Source of the DNA: Burkholderiales bacterium
GTDB lineage: Bacteria; Pseudomonadota; Gammaproteobacteria; Burkholderiales; Burkholderiaceae_C
Assembly (NCBI GenBank): GCA_017307865.1
Contig: JAFKGE010000018.1
Location: 62,001-126,000 of the forward strand
DNA: 64,000 bases
Direction of reading: 5' to 3'
Shown here: positions 39,225-46,856 of the stretch, piece by piece
Layout: each line of letters opens with the position of its first letter
How positions within the stretch are numbered: the first letter of the stretch is position 1
Position numbers and translations under genes: made by a program
The notes under the pieces: model-generated
Database searches by the model: none
What the model was told of the DNA's origin: nothing
The model's input: only the letters and a program-made list of their open reading frames with translations

Positions 39225-40193
39225 ATGCAACGCCGCCAATTGATGGCCCTGGCCGCCGCGAGCGCGGCGACGACCGCCGCCCCGGCCTGGGCGCAGGCCT
39301 GGCCCAGCCGGCCGATCCGGCTGATCGTGCCCTTTGCGCCCGGCGGCACCACCGACATCATCGCCCGCGTGGTGGCCGAGCCGCTGGGCCGCGTGCTGGG
39401 CCGCCCGGTGGTGGTCGACAACAAGGGCGGCGCCGGCGGCGCCATCGGCGCGCAGGAGCTGGCGCGCGCCGCGCCCGACGGCTACACCCTGGGCATGGGC
39501 ACCGTGTCCACCACGGCGGCCAACCCGGCCATCAACAAGAAGGTCGGCTACGACCCGGTGGCCGACTTCGCGCCCATCGTCAACATCGCCGCCACGCCCA
39601 ACGTGCTGGCCGTCAACCCTGCCGTGCCGGCCAAGGACTACGCGGCCTTCGTCGCCCTGATCAAGCGCGAGCCGGGCAAATATTCATACGCATCGCCCGG
39701 CACCGGCAGCATCGGCCACCTGCAGATGGAGCTGTTCAAGAGCCTGGCGGGCTTGTTCATCACCCACATCCCGTACCGCGGCGCCGGCCCGGCGCTGAAC
39801 GACGTGGTGGCCGGCCAGGTGCCCATCATTTTCGACAACGTGCCCTCGGCGCTGCCCTTCATCCAGGGCGGCAAGCTGGCGCCCATCGTGGTGGCCTCAT
39901 CCCAGCGCCTGAAGGAGCTGCCCGCCACCCCCACCTTTGCCGAGGTGGGGCTGGAGCAGGTCAACCGCATGGCCTACTACGGCATCCTGGCGCCCAAGGG
40001 CACGCCCGCCGCCATCGTCGAGCAGATCAACGCCGCCATGCTCAAGGTGCTGGGCGAGCCGGCGGTCAAGAAGCGCATCGAAGACACCGGCTCGATCGTC
40101 ATCGGCAACTCGCCCCAGGCCTTTGCCCAGCAAATCAAGGACGAGCTGGCCGTGTACCAGCGCGTGGTGGCGCGCCAGAAGCTCAGCCTCTAG
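39225..40193 (+). CDS. Tripartite tricarboxylate (Bug/TctC-type) periplasmic solute receptor
   Basis: This 322-residue protein has a signal peptide (MQRRQLMALAAASAA, cleavage after AWAQA) and the Bug fold. Recognisable parts are WPSRPIRLIVPFAPGGTTDIIARVVAEPLG, VVVDNKGGAGGAIGA, YSYASPGTGSIGHLQMELFK and HIPYRGAGPALNDVVAGQVP. Such receptors are very numerous in Burkholderiales and often work without linked TctAB genes; none is seen here. The ligand is probably a small organic acid. AGGAG lies 9 nt before the ATG. Its upstream region holds the 29-bp tandem array. Confidence 0.92.
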   Translation: MQRRQLMALAAASAATTAAPAWAQAWPSRPIRLIVPFAPGGTTDIIARVVAEPLGRVLGRPVVVDNKGGAGGAIGAQELARAAPDGYTLGMGTVSTTAANPAINKKVGYDPVADFAPIVNIAATPNVLAVNPAVPAKDYAAFVALIKREPGKYSYASPGTGSIGHLQMELFKSLAGLFITHIPYRGAGPALNDVVAGQVPIIFDNVPSALPFIQGGKLAPIVVASSQRLKELPATPTFAEVGLEQVNRMAYYGILAPKGTPAAIVEQINAAMLKVLGEPAVKKRIEDTGSIVIGNSPQAFAQQIKDELAVYQRVVARQKLSL

Positions 40194-40200
40194 GCCGAAA

Positions 40201-40263
40201 ACTACCAAAACAATAGCTGCTTGCGCTTGCTGGACGGGCGCTACAGCCCGATTTGGCATGAAA
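40201..40263 (+). repeat. 63-bp repeat family, intergenic copy providing the xerD start codon
   Basis: This full-length copy runs ACTACCAAAACAATAGCTGC, TTGCGCTTGCTGGACGGGCG, CTACAGCCCGATTTGGCATG, AAA. It contains a perfect small hairpin, CGGGC-GCTACA-GCCCG. The ATG near its end (40258) is the likely start of xerD; most copies have TTG at this place. Confidence 0.92.
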
Positions 40264-41172
40264 CCGGCAGTGCCGAGCCCCGACGCCTCGATCGACCGCT
40301 TCATCGACGCCCTGTGGCTGGAAGACGGCCTGGCCGCCAACAGCCTGGCGGCCTACCGGCGCGACCTGGCGCTGGCCGCGCGCTGGCTGGCCGATCGGCA
40401 GCAGGTCGAGCTGGTCCACGCGCAGGAGCATCAGCTGCAGGCCTACTTCGCCGCGCGCGCCGACACCCGCGCCAGCTCGGCCAACCGGCGCCTGACGGTG
40501 TTCAAGCGCTACTTCCGCTGGGCGCTGCGCGAGGGGCTCATCACCGCCGACCCCACGCTCAAGCTGCTGCCCGCCAGGCAGCCGCTGCGCGTGCCCAAGA
40601 CGCTGAGCGAGGCGCAGGTCGAGGCTCTGCTGGCTGCGCCCGACACCGACACGCCGCTGGGCCTGCGCGACCGCACCATGCTGGAGCTGATGTACGCCAG
40701 CGGCCTGCGCGTGAGCGAGCTGGTCGGCCTCAAGGTCATCCACCTGGGCCTGAACGAGGGCGTGCTGCGCGTGCTGGGCAAGGGCAGCAAGGAGCGCTTG
40801 GTGCCCTTCGGCGAGCTGGCGCGCGACTGGCTGGAGCGCTGGCTGCAGGACGGCCGCCCCGCGCTGCTGGGCGCGCGCGCCAGCGAGGCGCTGTTCGTCA
40901 CCAGCGCCGGCCGCACGCCGGGCACCGCCATGTCGCGCATCATGTTCTGGAACCTGGTCAAGCGCTACGCCCTGCAGGCCGGCATCAGCGCGCCGCTGTC
41001 GCCCCACACACTGCGCCACGCCTTTGCCACCCATCTGCTGAACCACGGCGCCGACTTGCGCGCGGTGCAGATGCTGCTGGGTCACGCCGACATCTCCACC
41101 ACCACCATCTACACCCACATCGCGCGCCAGCGGCTGAAGGACCTGCACGCGCAGCACCATCCGCGCGGCTGA
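40258..41172 (+). CDS. xerD: Site-specific tyrosine recombinase XerD
   Basis: XerD resolves chromosome dimers at dif together with XerC under FtsK control. The 304-residue protein has the N-terminal SAM-like core-binding domain and the catalytic residues R151 (ASGLRVSEL), K175 or K178 (GKGSKER), H250 and R253 (SPHTLRHAFATH), H276 (LLGHADIS) and nucleophile Y285 (TTIYTHI). The ending RLKDLHAQHHPRG is typical of XerD rather than XerC. The ATG at 40258 lies inside a copy of the 63-bp repeat, and no strong ribosome-binding site is seen before it. This is a housekeeping recombinase, not evidence of a mobile element. Confidence 0.95.
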   Translation: MKPAVPSPDASIDRFIDALWLEDGLAANSLAAYRRDLALAARWLADRQQVELVHAQEHQLQAYFAARADTRASSANRRLTVFKRYFRWALREGLITADPTLKLLPARQPLRVPKTLSEAQVEALLAAPDTDTPLGLRDRTMLELMYASGLRVSELVGLKVIHLGLNEGVLRVLGKGSKERLVPFGELARDWLERWLQDGRPALLGARASEALFVTSAGRTPGTAMSRIMFWNLVKRYALQAGISAPLSPHTLRHAFATHLLNHGADLRAVQMLLGHADISTTTIYTHIARQRLKDLHAQHHPRG

Positions 41173-41190
41173 GATCGACCTGCCGGCGCT

Positions 41191-42000
41191 TCAGTCGCCG
41201 CGCGCCGGCGCGCTCCATTCGGCCATTTCTTCGGCGCTGAAGCCGGCGCGCTGCCGCGCGGCCAGGTTGAGCGGCCCGCGGAGCGGCGGCGCGCGGTAAG
41301 TGCGCGCCAGCTGGCGGTAGTGCGCCAGCGGCTCCAGGCCCTGGCGGGCGCACAGCCAGCGGTACCAGTGGTTGCCGATGGCCACGTGGCCGATCTCCTC
41401 GCGCAGGATGAGGTCCAGGATGGCGCAGGCGGCCAGCGCGTCGGGGGCGCCGGTGGCGCGCAGCTTGCGCTGGATCAGCGGCGTGGCGTCCAGCCCGCGC
41501 GCCTCCAGCGTGCGTGGCACCAGGGCCATGCGGGCGGTGACGTCGTCCCGGGTCTTTTCGCACATCGCCCACAGGCCGTCGTGCGCCGCGAAGTCGCCAT
41601 AGGCGTGGCCCAGGGTCTGCAGGTGCGCGTGCAGCAGGCTGAAGTGATGCGCCTCCTCGATGGCCACCCGTAGCCAGTCGCGGTAATAGACCTCGGGCAG
41701 GCCGGCAAAGCGCCACACCGCGTCCAGCGCCAGGTTGATGGCGTTGAACTCGATGTGGCAGATGGCATGCACCAGCGCTGCGCGGCCGGCGGGCGTGTGC
41801 ACCGGGCGCCGCGGCACCTGGGACGGCTCGATCAGCAGCGGCCGCACGGGGCGGCCGGGCAGGCCGGGGGGCTCTGCGATGGCCTGCTCGGTTGCTATCG
41901 GAAGAGAAGCTGCTTGCGCAGACAGCGCGCCGACCCGAGCCAGTTTTTCTTCGATGTTGTCGGCCGCGAGGGCCTGCAGGGCGAGGGCGCGCATCTCCAT
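41191..42000 (-). CDS. Ferritin-like domain protein (DUF455 family)
   Basis: This 269-residue protein has a ferritin-like helical bundle with candidate metal ligands in HAICHIEFNAINLALDA, AIEEAHHFSLLHAHL and REEIGHVAIGNHWY. The DYRDWLRVA-like segment (VYYRDWLRVAIEEAHHF) is characteristic. The function is unknown; related proteins are suspected to be di-iron enzymes. The N-terminal part (about 15-36) contains a degenerate copy of the 63-bp repeat. The start MEMRALALQALA at 42000 was chosen; the longer frame upstream is a shadow of the divergent carbonic-anhydrase-like gene, which begins 36 nt away. Confidence 0.85.
   Translation of the reverse strand: MEMRALALQALAADNIEEKLARVGALSAQAASLPIATEQAIAEPPGLPGRPVRPLLIEPSQVPRRPVHTPAGRAALVHAICHIEFNAINLALDAVWRFAGLPEVYYRDWLRVAIEEAHHFSLLHAHLQTLGHAYGDFAAHDGLWAMCEKTRDDVTARMALVPRTLEARGLDATPLIQRKLRATGAPDALAACAILDLILREEIGHVAIGNHWYRWLCARQGLEPLAHYRQLARTYRAPPLRGPLNLAARQRAGFSAEEMAEWSAPARGD
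41894..41955 (+). repeat. 63-bp repeat family, degenerate copy in the ferritin-like gene
   Basis: GCTATC and AGCTGCTTGCGC are well kept in the first half, and GAGCCAGTTTTTCTTCGA weakly matches the second half. The gene reads it in the same frame as the truB and mutL copies, giving ALSAQAASLPIAT. Confidence 0.55.
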
Positions 42001-42036
42001 CCCTACAATTCTAGGATTTGACCGGAGGGCACAGCG

Positions 42037-42561
42037 ATGGCGGTGTATGAACTCGATGGCAAGGCGCCGCGCGTGGACGCCAGCGCCTGGATCGCCGACT
42101 CGGCCGAGGTGATCGGCGACGTCAGCCTGGGGGCCGACGCCAGCGTGTGGTTCGGCTGCGTGCTGCGCGGCGACACCGAGCACATGACGGTGGGCGAGGG
42201 CAGCAACATCCAGGACCTGAGCGTGCTGCACGCCGACTTCGGCCAGCCGCTGACCATCGGCCGCCACGTCACCGTGGGCCACAAGGTGATGCTGCACGGC
42301 TGCACCATCGGCGACGAGTCGCTGATCGGCATCGGCGCGGTGGTGCTCAACGGCGCGAAGATCGGCAAGAACTGCCTGGTCGGCGCCGGCGCGCTGGTGA
42401 CCGAGGGCAAGCAGTTTCCCGACGGCAGCATGATCGTGGGCGCCCCGGCGCGCGTGGTGCGCCCGCTCACGCCCGAGCAGATCGAGGGCCTGCGCCAGAG
42501 CGCGCGGCACTACATCGACAACGCCCGGCGGTTTCGCGCCGGCTTGAAGAAGCTCCCCTGA
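42037..42561 (+). CDS. Gamma-carbonic anhydrase family protein
   Basis: This 174-residue left-handed beta-helix protein (hexapeptide repeats such as VIGDVSLGADASVWF and IGIGAVVLNGAKIGKNCLVGAGA) has His residues in LHAD, VGHKVMLHGC at the positions used for zinc in the gamma-CA fold. Many members (YrdA, PaaY-like) have unproven activity. It starts with ATG at 42037, a GGAGG being 9 nt before. hslO follows 17 nt downstream on the same strand. Confidence 0.9.
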   Translation: MAVYELDGKAPRVDASAWIADSAEVIGDVSLGADASVWFGCVLRGDTEHMTVGEGSNIQDLSVLHADFGQPLTIGRHVTVGHKVMLHGCTIGDESLIGIGAVVLNGAKIGKNCLVGAGALVTEGKQFPDGSMIVGAPARVVRPLTPEQIEGLRQSARHYIDNARRFRAGLKKLP

Positions 42562-42578
42562 GGCCGCATCTGGGCTGC

Positions 42579-43559
42579 ATGTCCGAGTTGCACAAGTTCA
42601 TTTTCGAAGGCCTGCCGGTGCGTGGCGCGCTGGTGGTGCTGGACGACGCCTGGCAAGAAGTGCTGCGCCGGCGCGCGGCCAACACCCAGACCGGCGCCTA
42701 CCCGCCGCCGGTGGCCGAGCTGCTGGGCGAGATGGCCGCCGCCGCCGTGCTGATGCAGTCCGGCATCAAGTTCGACGGCGCGCTGGTGATGCAGATCTTT
42801 GGCGACGGCCCGGTCAAGCTGGCCGTGGCCGAGGTGCAGTCCGACCTGCGCCTGCGCGCCACCGCCTCGGTGACCGGCGCCGTGGCGCCCGACGCCACGC
42901 TGGCGCAGCTGGTCAACGCCCGCGGCCAGGGCCGCTGCGCCATCACGCTCGACCCGCGCCTGCGCCTGCCCGGCCAGCAACCCTACCAGGGCGTGGTGCC
43001 GCTGGCCGGCCCCGGCGGCGTGGCGCTGCGGGGCATGGCCGAGGTGATCGAGCAGTACATGCGCCAGTCCGAGCAGCTGGACACCACCCTGGTGCTGGCC
43101 GCCGACGACACGCGCGCCGCCGGCCTGCTGCTGCAGCGCCTGCCGGTGCAGGGCCAGCACAACCTGGGGCAAAGCCAGGTGGCGCGCGAAGAGGGCGAGC
43201 AGGACGACGCCTTCGAGCGCCTGTCGCTGCTGGCGCGCAGCCTCAAGCGCGAGGAGCTGCTGCAACTGGACGCCGACACCATCCTGCGCCGCCTGTTCTG
43301 GCAGGAGCCGCTGCAGCGCTTCGAGCCGCGGCAGGGCGCCAGCGGCCCGCGCTTTGCCTGCTCGTGCAGCCGCGAGCGCGTGGGCGCCATGCTCAAGGGC
43401 CTGGGCCGCGACGAGGCCGAATCCATCCTGCGCGAGCAGGGCCAGGTCGAGGTGAGCTGCGACTTTTGCGGCCAGCAGGAGCGCTTCGACGCGGTCGACG
43501 TCGGCCGCCTGTTCACCCCCGCCGCGCAGCAGCCGCCCCAGCCCGGCTCGGTGCAGTAG
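42579..43559 (+). CDS. hslO: Redox-regulated chaperone Hsp33
   Basis: Hsp33 is a cytoplasmic holdase activated by oxidation of its zinc-binding cysteines. The 326-residue protein has the N-terminal domain (ELLGEMAAAAVLMQSGIKFDGAL, MQIFGDGPVKLAVAEV), and the redox switch at the C terminus with CSCSRERV and VSCDFCGQ, the four zinc ligands. The start MSELHKFIFEGLPVRG at 42579 was taken from the conserved N terminus, because the longer frame is a shadow of the upstream gene. trmD follows 17 nt downstream, an unusual neighbour for Hsp33. Confidence 0.95.
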   Translation: MSELHKFIFEGLPVRGALVVLDDAWQEVLRRRAANTQTGAYPPPVAELLGEMAAAAVLMQSGIKFDGALVMQIFGDGPVKLAVAEVQSDLRLRATASVTGAVAPDATLAQLVNARGQGRCAITLDPRLRLPGQQPYQGVVPLAGPGGVALRGMAEVIEQYMRQSEQLDTTLVLAADDTRAAGLLLQRLPVQGQHNLGQSQVAREEGEQDDAFERLSLLARSLKREELLQLDADTILRRLFWQEPLQRFEPRQGASGPRFACSCSRERVGAMLKGLGRDEAESILREQGQVEVSCDFCGQQERFDAVDVGRLFTPAAQQPPQPGSVQ

Positions 43560-43576
43560 CGCCGGGCCGCCCGCGC

Positions 43577-44344
43577 ATGCGCTTCGACGTCATCACCCTG
43601 TTTCCGGAGCTGTTTGCTCCGTTTGTCGAAGCAGGCATCACCCGCCGCGCCTACGCCAGCGGCCAGATCGAGCTGAAGCTGTGGAACCCGCGCGACTGGG
43701 CCGAGGGCAACTACCGCCGCGTCGACGACCGGCCCTTCGGCGGCGGCCCCGGCATGGTGATGATGGCCGAGCCGCTGGCGCGCTGCCTGCAGGCGGTGCG
43801 CGCCGAGCGCGCCGAGGCGCCCGCGCAGCAGGTGCCGGCGGTGCTGTTTTCGCCGGTCGGCGAGCCGCTGCGCCACGCGGGCGTGCAGGCCTGGGCGCAA
43901 GGCCGCGGCGCCATCCTGGTCTGCGGGCGCTACGAGGGCATCGACCAGCGCTTCATCGATACCTGCATCGATGCGCAGATCAGCCTGGGCGACTTCGTGC
44001 TGTCGGGCGGCGAGATCGCGGCGCTGGCGCTGCTGGACGCCGTGGCCCGCCTGCAGCCCGGCGTGCTGGGCGACGAGGGCAGCCACCAGCAAGACAGCTT
44101 CAACCCGGCCATCGACGGCCTGCTGGACTGCCCGCACTACACCCGGCCCGAGCAGTGGCGCGGCCTGGGCGTGCCGGCCGAGCTGCTGAGCGGCCACCAC
44201 GCGCAAATCGAGGCCTGGCGGCGCGCGCAGCGCCTGCAACTCACCGCGCGCACGCGCCCGGCGCTGATCGCCGCTGCGCGCGCCGCCGGGCAACTGAGCG
44301 GCCAGGACGAACAGCTGCTGAAAAACGTGGCTTCCAAGCTATAA
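43577..44344 (+). CDS. trmD: tRNA (guanine-N1)-methyltransferase TrmD
   Basis: TrmD methylates G37 of tRNAs to prevent frameshifting. The 255-residue protein starts MRFDVITLFPELFAPFVEAG and contains YRRVDDRPFGGGPGMVMMAEPL, the trefoil knot with CGRYEGIDQRFID, SLGDFVLSGGEIAALAL and the QDSFNPAIDGLLDCPHYTRP region. In most relatives it is preceded by rpsP and rimM; here hslO takes that place. The stop codon lies within a TATAAT hexamer that may serve rplS. Confidence 0.97.
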   Translation: MRFDVITLFPELFAPFVEAGITRRAYASGQIELKLWNPRDWAEGNYRRVDDRPFGGGPGMVMMAEPLARCLQAVRAERAEAPAQQVPAVLFSPVGEPLRHAGVQAWAQGRGAILVCGRYEGIDQRFIDTCIDAQISLGDFVLSGGEIAALALLDAVARLQPGVLGDEGSHQQDSFNPAIDGLLDCPHYTRPEQWRGLGVPAELLSGHHAQIEAWRRAQRLQLTARTRPALIAAARAAGQLSGQDEQLLKNVASKL

Positions 44345-44345
44345 T
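44318..44345 (+). promoter_or_regulatory. Candidate promoter for rplS overlapping the trmD stop codon
   Basis: TATAAT at 44340-44345 includes the trmD TAA. CTGAAA at 44318-44323 lies 16 nt upstream as a possible -35 box. It would give an rplS transcript with a leader of about 100 nt. The remaining gap to 44451 shows nothing else recognisable. Confidence 0.5.
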
Positions 44346-44451
44346 CAAAGGCTTTTCGATCCTCTGCCCGCCGCGGCCGCACCTGATCTGCCCCTTGCGT
44401 CAGGTCGGCCGCCCCTAGCGTAGCGTGAGCACGATCGAGACGGGAAACGTG

Positions 44452-44835
44452 ATGAACCTGATTCAAACCCTCGAGCAAGAGGAAATCGCCCGCCTGGGCA
44501 AGAACATCCCCGACTTCGCCCCCGGCGACACGGTGATCGTCAGCGTCAACGTCGTCGAAGGCAGCCGCAAGCGCGTGCAGGCCTATGAAGGCGTGGTGAT
44601 CGCCAAGCGCAACCGGGGCCTCAACAGCGGCTTCACGGTGCGCAAGATCTCCAGCGGCGAAGGCGTGGAGCGCACCTTCCAGACCTATTCGCCCCTGATC
44701 GCCAAGATCGAGGTCAAGCGCCGCGGCGACGTGCGCCGCGCCAAGCTGTACTACCTGCGCGGCCTGAGCGGCAAGAAGGCGCGCATCAAGGAAAAGCTGC
44801 CCGGCCGCGCCACGGCCCAGGCCGACAAGGCGTGA
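44452..44835 (+). CDS. rplS: 50S ribosomal protein bL19
   Basis: bL19 sits at the 30S-50S interface. The 127-residue protein begins [20 protein letters not shown] and continues with [38 protein letters not shown] and the ending [19 protein letters not shown]. The ATG at 44452 was chosen because the nine upstream in-frame residues do not occur in the family. It is followed by an intrinsic terminator. Confidence 0.98.
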   Translation: MNLIQTLEQEEIARLGKNIPDFAPGDTVIVSVNVVEGSRKRVQAYEGVVIAKRNRGLNSGFTVRKISSGEGVERTFQTYSPLIAKIEVKRRGDVRRAKLYYLRGLSGKKARIKEKLPGRATAQADKA

Positions 44836-44880
44836 TGTCCGGGCGCCGCCTTCGCGGGCGTCGTCTTCATCCGCTGCGAG

Positions 44881-44913
44881 CCGCCTGCCGCCTTGTGCGT
44901 GCAGGCGGTTTTT
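44881..44913 (+). terminator. Intrinsic terminator after rplS
   Basis: CCGCCTGC (44881-44888) pairs with GCAGGCGG (44901-44908), with a 12-nt loop, followed by five T. It lies 45 nt after the rplS stop codon and ends the hslO-trmD-rplS group. Confidence 0.85.
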
Positions 44914-44935
44914 GCTTGGGCGCCGTCCTTCGACC

Positions 44936-45649
44936 ATGACCTCCATCCCTTCGCTGCTGCCCGCGTTCGACCCGCGCCAGGTGCCCGTCACCGGCGTGGA
45001 CGACGACCTGCCCGCGGTGCCGCCCGAGCGCCTGACCCCGCAGGCCCTGCGCCAGCGCTTTCAGGCGCCGCCGCGCTGGCAGCCCGAGGTGCGGCGCGAG
45101 CCGCGCTTCGTCGACCGCGCGCCGGTGGATGCGGCCGTGCTGGTGCCGCTGGTGGCGCGCACCGGCGGGCTGTCGGTGCTGCTGACCGAGCGTTCGATGA
45201 GCCTGCCTTCGCACCCGGGGCAGGTGGCGTTTCCGGGTGGCAAAATCGAGCCCGACGACGGCGACGTGGTGCACGCGGCGCTGCGCGAGACGCGCGAGGA
45301 GGTCGGTCTGGCGCCCGGCTTCATCGACGTGCTGGGCCAGTTGCCGGTGTACGCGACCGGCTCGCAGTTTCTGGTGACGCCGGTGGTGGCGCTGGTGCGC
45401 GAGGGCTTCGTGCTGCAGCCCAACGCGGGCGAGGTGGCGCACGCCTTCGAGGTGCCACTGGCCTTCTTGATGAACCCCGCGCACCACCGGCGCCACCGCT
45501 TCGAGTGGGCGGGCGGCTCGCGCGAGTGGTTTTCCATGCCCTATCGCGAACCGGCGCCTACCGCGGCCGGCGCGCCGCCGGTCGAGCACTACATCTGGGG
45601 CGCCACGGCCGGCATGTTGCGAAATTTATACAGATTCCTGCTGGCCTGA
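44936..45649 (+). CDS. Nudix hydrolase, CoA pyrophosphatase (NudL) type
   Basis: This 237-residue protein carries a Nudix box GGKIEPDDGDVVHAALRETR, continuing EEVGL, preceded by RSMSLPSHPGQVAFPGG, the extra motif that marks CoA diphosphatases. Such enzymes cleave CoA and its derivatives to 4'-phosphopantetheine and 3',5'-ADP. The start MTSIPSLLPAFD at 44936 follows the rplS terminator by 22 nt. Its N-terminal 70 residues are longer than in E. coli NudL. Confidence 0.88.
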   Translation: MTSIPSLLPAFDPRQVPVTGVDDDLPAVPPERLTPQALRQRFQAPPRWQPEVRREPRFVDRAPVDAAVLVPLVARTGGLSVLLTERSMSLPSHPGQVAFPGGKIEPDDGDVVHAALRETREEVGLAPGFIDVLGQLPVYATGSQFLVTPVVALVREGFVLQPNAGEVAHAFEVPLAFLMNPAHHRRHRFEWAGGSREWFSMPYREPAPTAAGAPPVEHYIWGATAGMLRNLYRFLLA

Positions 45650-45706
45650 ACCGTTCGGGCACGCCCGGCACGGCACGATAAGGCGGCGCCTCACTATCAT
45701 CGCGGG

Positions 45707-46687
45707 ATGATCCTGCTGGCCATCGTGACCACCCTGCTGCTGGAGCAGGTGTGGCCGCTGGCGCCGCGCAATCCGGTGCTGGACGCGCTGCGGCACTGGG
45801 CGCAGGCGGTGGCGCGCAACGTGGATGCCGGCGCACCCCAGCACGCGTGGCTGGCCTGGACGCTGGCGGTGCTCGGGCCGACGCTGGCGGTGGCGCTTGT
45901 CCACGTCGCCTTGACGTGGCTGGCCGGCTGGCCGCTGGCCCTGCTGTGGACCATCGCCGTGCTGTATGTCAGCCTGGGGTTTCGCCAGTTCAGCCATCAC
46001 TTCGTCGCCATCCGCGACGCCCTTGAAGTGGGCGACGAGGAGCGCGCGCGGCAGCTGCTGGCGCGCTGGCAGCAGGTGGACGAGTCCAGCATCGCGCGCG
46101 GCGAGCTGATGCGCCTGGTGCTGGAGCACTCGGTGCTGGCGGCGCACCGCCATGTGTTCGGTGTGATGCTGTGGTTTTGTCTGCTGGAGGTGGTGGGCCT
46201 GGGGCCGGCGGGCGCGGTGTTCTACCGCCAGGCGGGTGCCCTGGCGCGTGACTGGCGCGCCAGCGGCTCGTCCTCGTCCGATGCATCGGTCAGTGCCGCG
46301 CTGGCCGATGTCACGCAGGCGGCCTGGGCCTGGATCGACTGGTTGCCGGCGCGCTGCACCGCGTTGGCGCTGGCCATCGTCGGCAGTTTCGAGGACGCCA
46401 TCGATGCCTGGCGGCGCCACGCCGACCGCTTCGGCAACGCCAACGACGGCGTGATCCTGGCCGCGGCCGCCGGCGCCGTGGGGGTGCGCCTGGGGGCCAT
46501 GCCGGCGCGCGCCGCGCCCGGGCAGCCGCTGGGCGAGGTTGCGCTCGGCACCAGCCCGGACGACGCGCTGCCCGGCGAGGCGCCCAGCGTGCTGCACTTT
46601 GCCCGCGTGGTGGGCCTGGTCTGGCGCATGGTGGCGCTGTGGCTGCTGCTGCTGGCGCTGCTGACGGTGGCGCACGTGCTGGGATGA
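45707..46687 (+). CDS. CobD/CbiB-family membrane protein
   Basis: This is a 326-residue inner-membrane protein with hydrophobic helices at both ends, including LLAIVTTLLLEQVWPL and RVVGLVWRMVALWLLLLALLT. It resembles CbiB/CobD and AmpE-like proteins, for example LGFRQFSHHFVAIRDALEVGD and ELMRLVLEHSVLAAHRHVFGV. True CbiB attaches aminopropanol to cobyric acid, but no cobalamin genes are present here, so this homologue probably has another or an auxiliary role. The ATG at 45707 is 57 nt after the Nudix gene. Confidence 0.78.
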   Translation: MILLAIVTTLLLEQVWPLAPRNPVLDALRHWAQAVARNVDAGAPQHAWLAWTLAVLGPTLAVALVHVALTWLAGWPLALLWTIAVLYVSLGFRQFSHHFVAIRDALEVGDEERARQLLARWQQVDESSIARGELMRLVLEHSVLAAHRHVFGVMLWFCLLEVVGLGPAGAVFYRQAGALARDWRASGSSSSDASVSAALADVTQAAWAWIDWLPARCTALALAIVGSFEDAIDAWRRHADRFGNANDGVILAAAAGAVGVRLGAMPARAAPGQPLGEVALGTSPDDALPGEAPSVLHFARVVGLVWRMVALWLLLLALLTVAHVLG

Positions 46688-46760
46688 AGCACGGTTTTGC
46701 CCGGCGCCGGCCTAGGGAAATTCCCAGCCCGATGACGATATTTCGGGCGGGCCGGGCCGA

Positions 46761-46787
46761 TACAATCATTAACCGACCGCGCGGTCG
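46761..46787 (+). promoter_or_regulatory. Promoter with palindromic operator upstream of the ABC solute-binding protein gene
   Basis: TACAAT (46761-46766) is a likely -10 box. Seven nt further, CGACCGCGCGGTCG (46774-46787) is a perfect 14-bp palindrome, placed over the expected transcription start. Several TetR-type regulators bind sites with CGACC/GGTCG half-sites, so repression is likely. The regulator is not in the window. Confidence 0.6.
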
Positions 46788-46856
46788 CCTTATTGTGCCG
46801 GTCGAATATTGGATCGGCGCCGCGCGATTTCATTGTTTCCCGTTGGAGCCAAACCC

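Noticed and set aside
40258..41172. Integrase marking a mobile element
   Set aside because: The sequence has the XerD-specific C terminus, is flanked by housekeeping genes and has no attachment site or mobile genes beside it.
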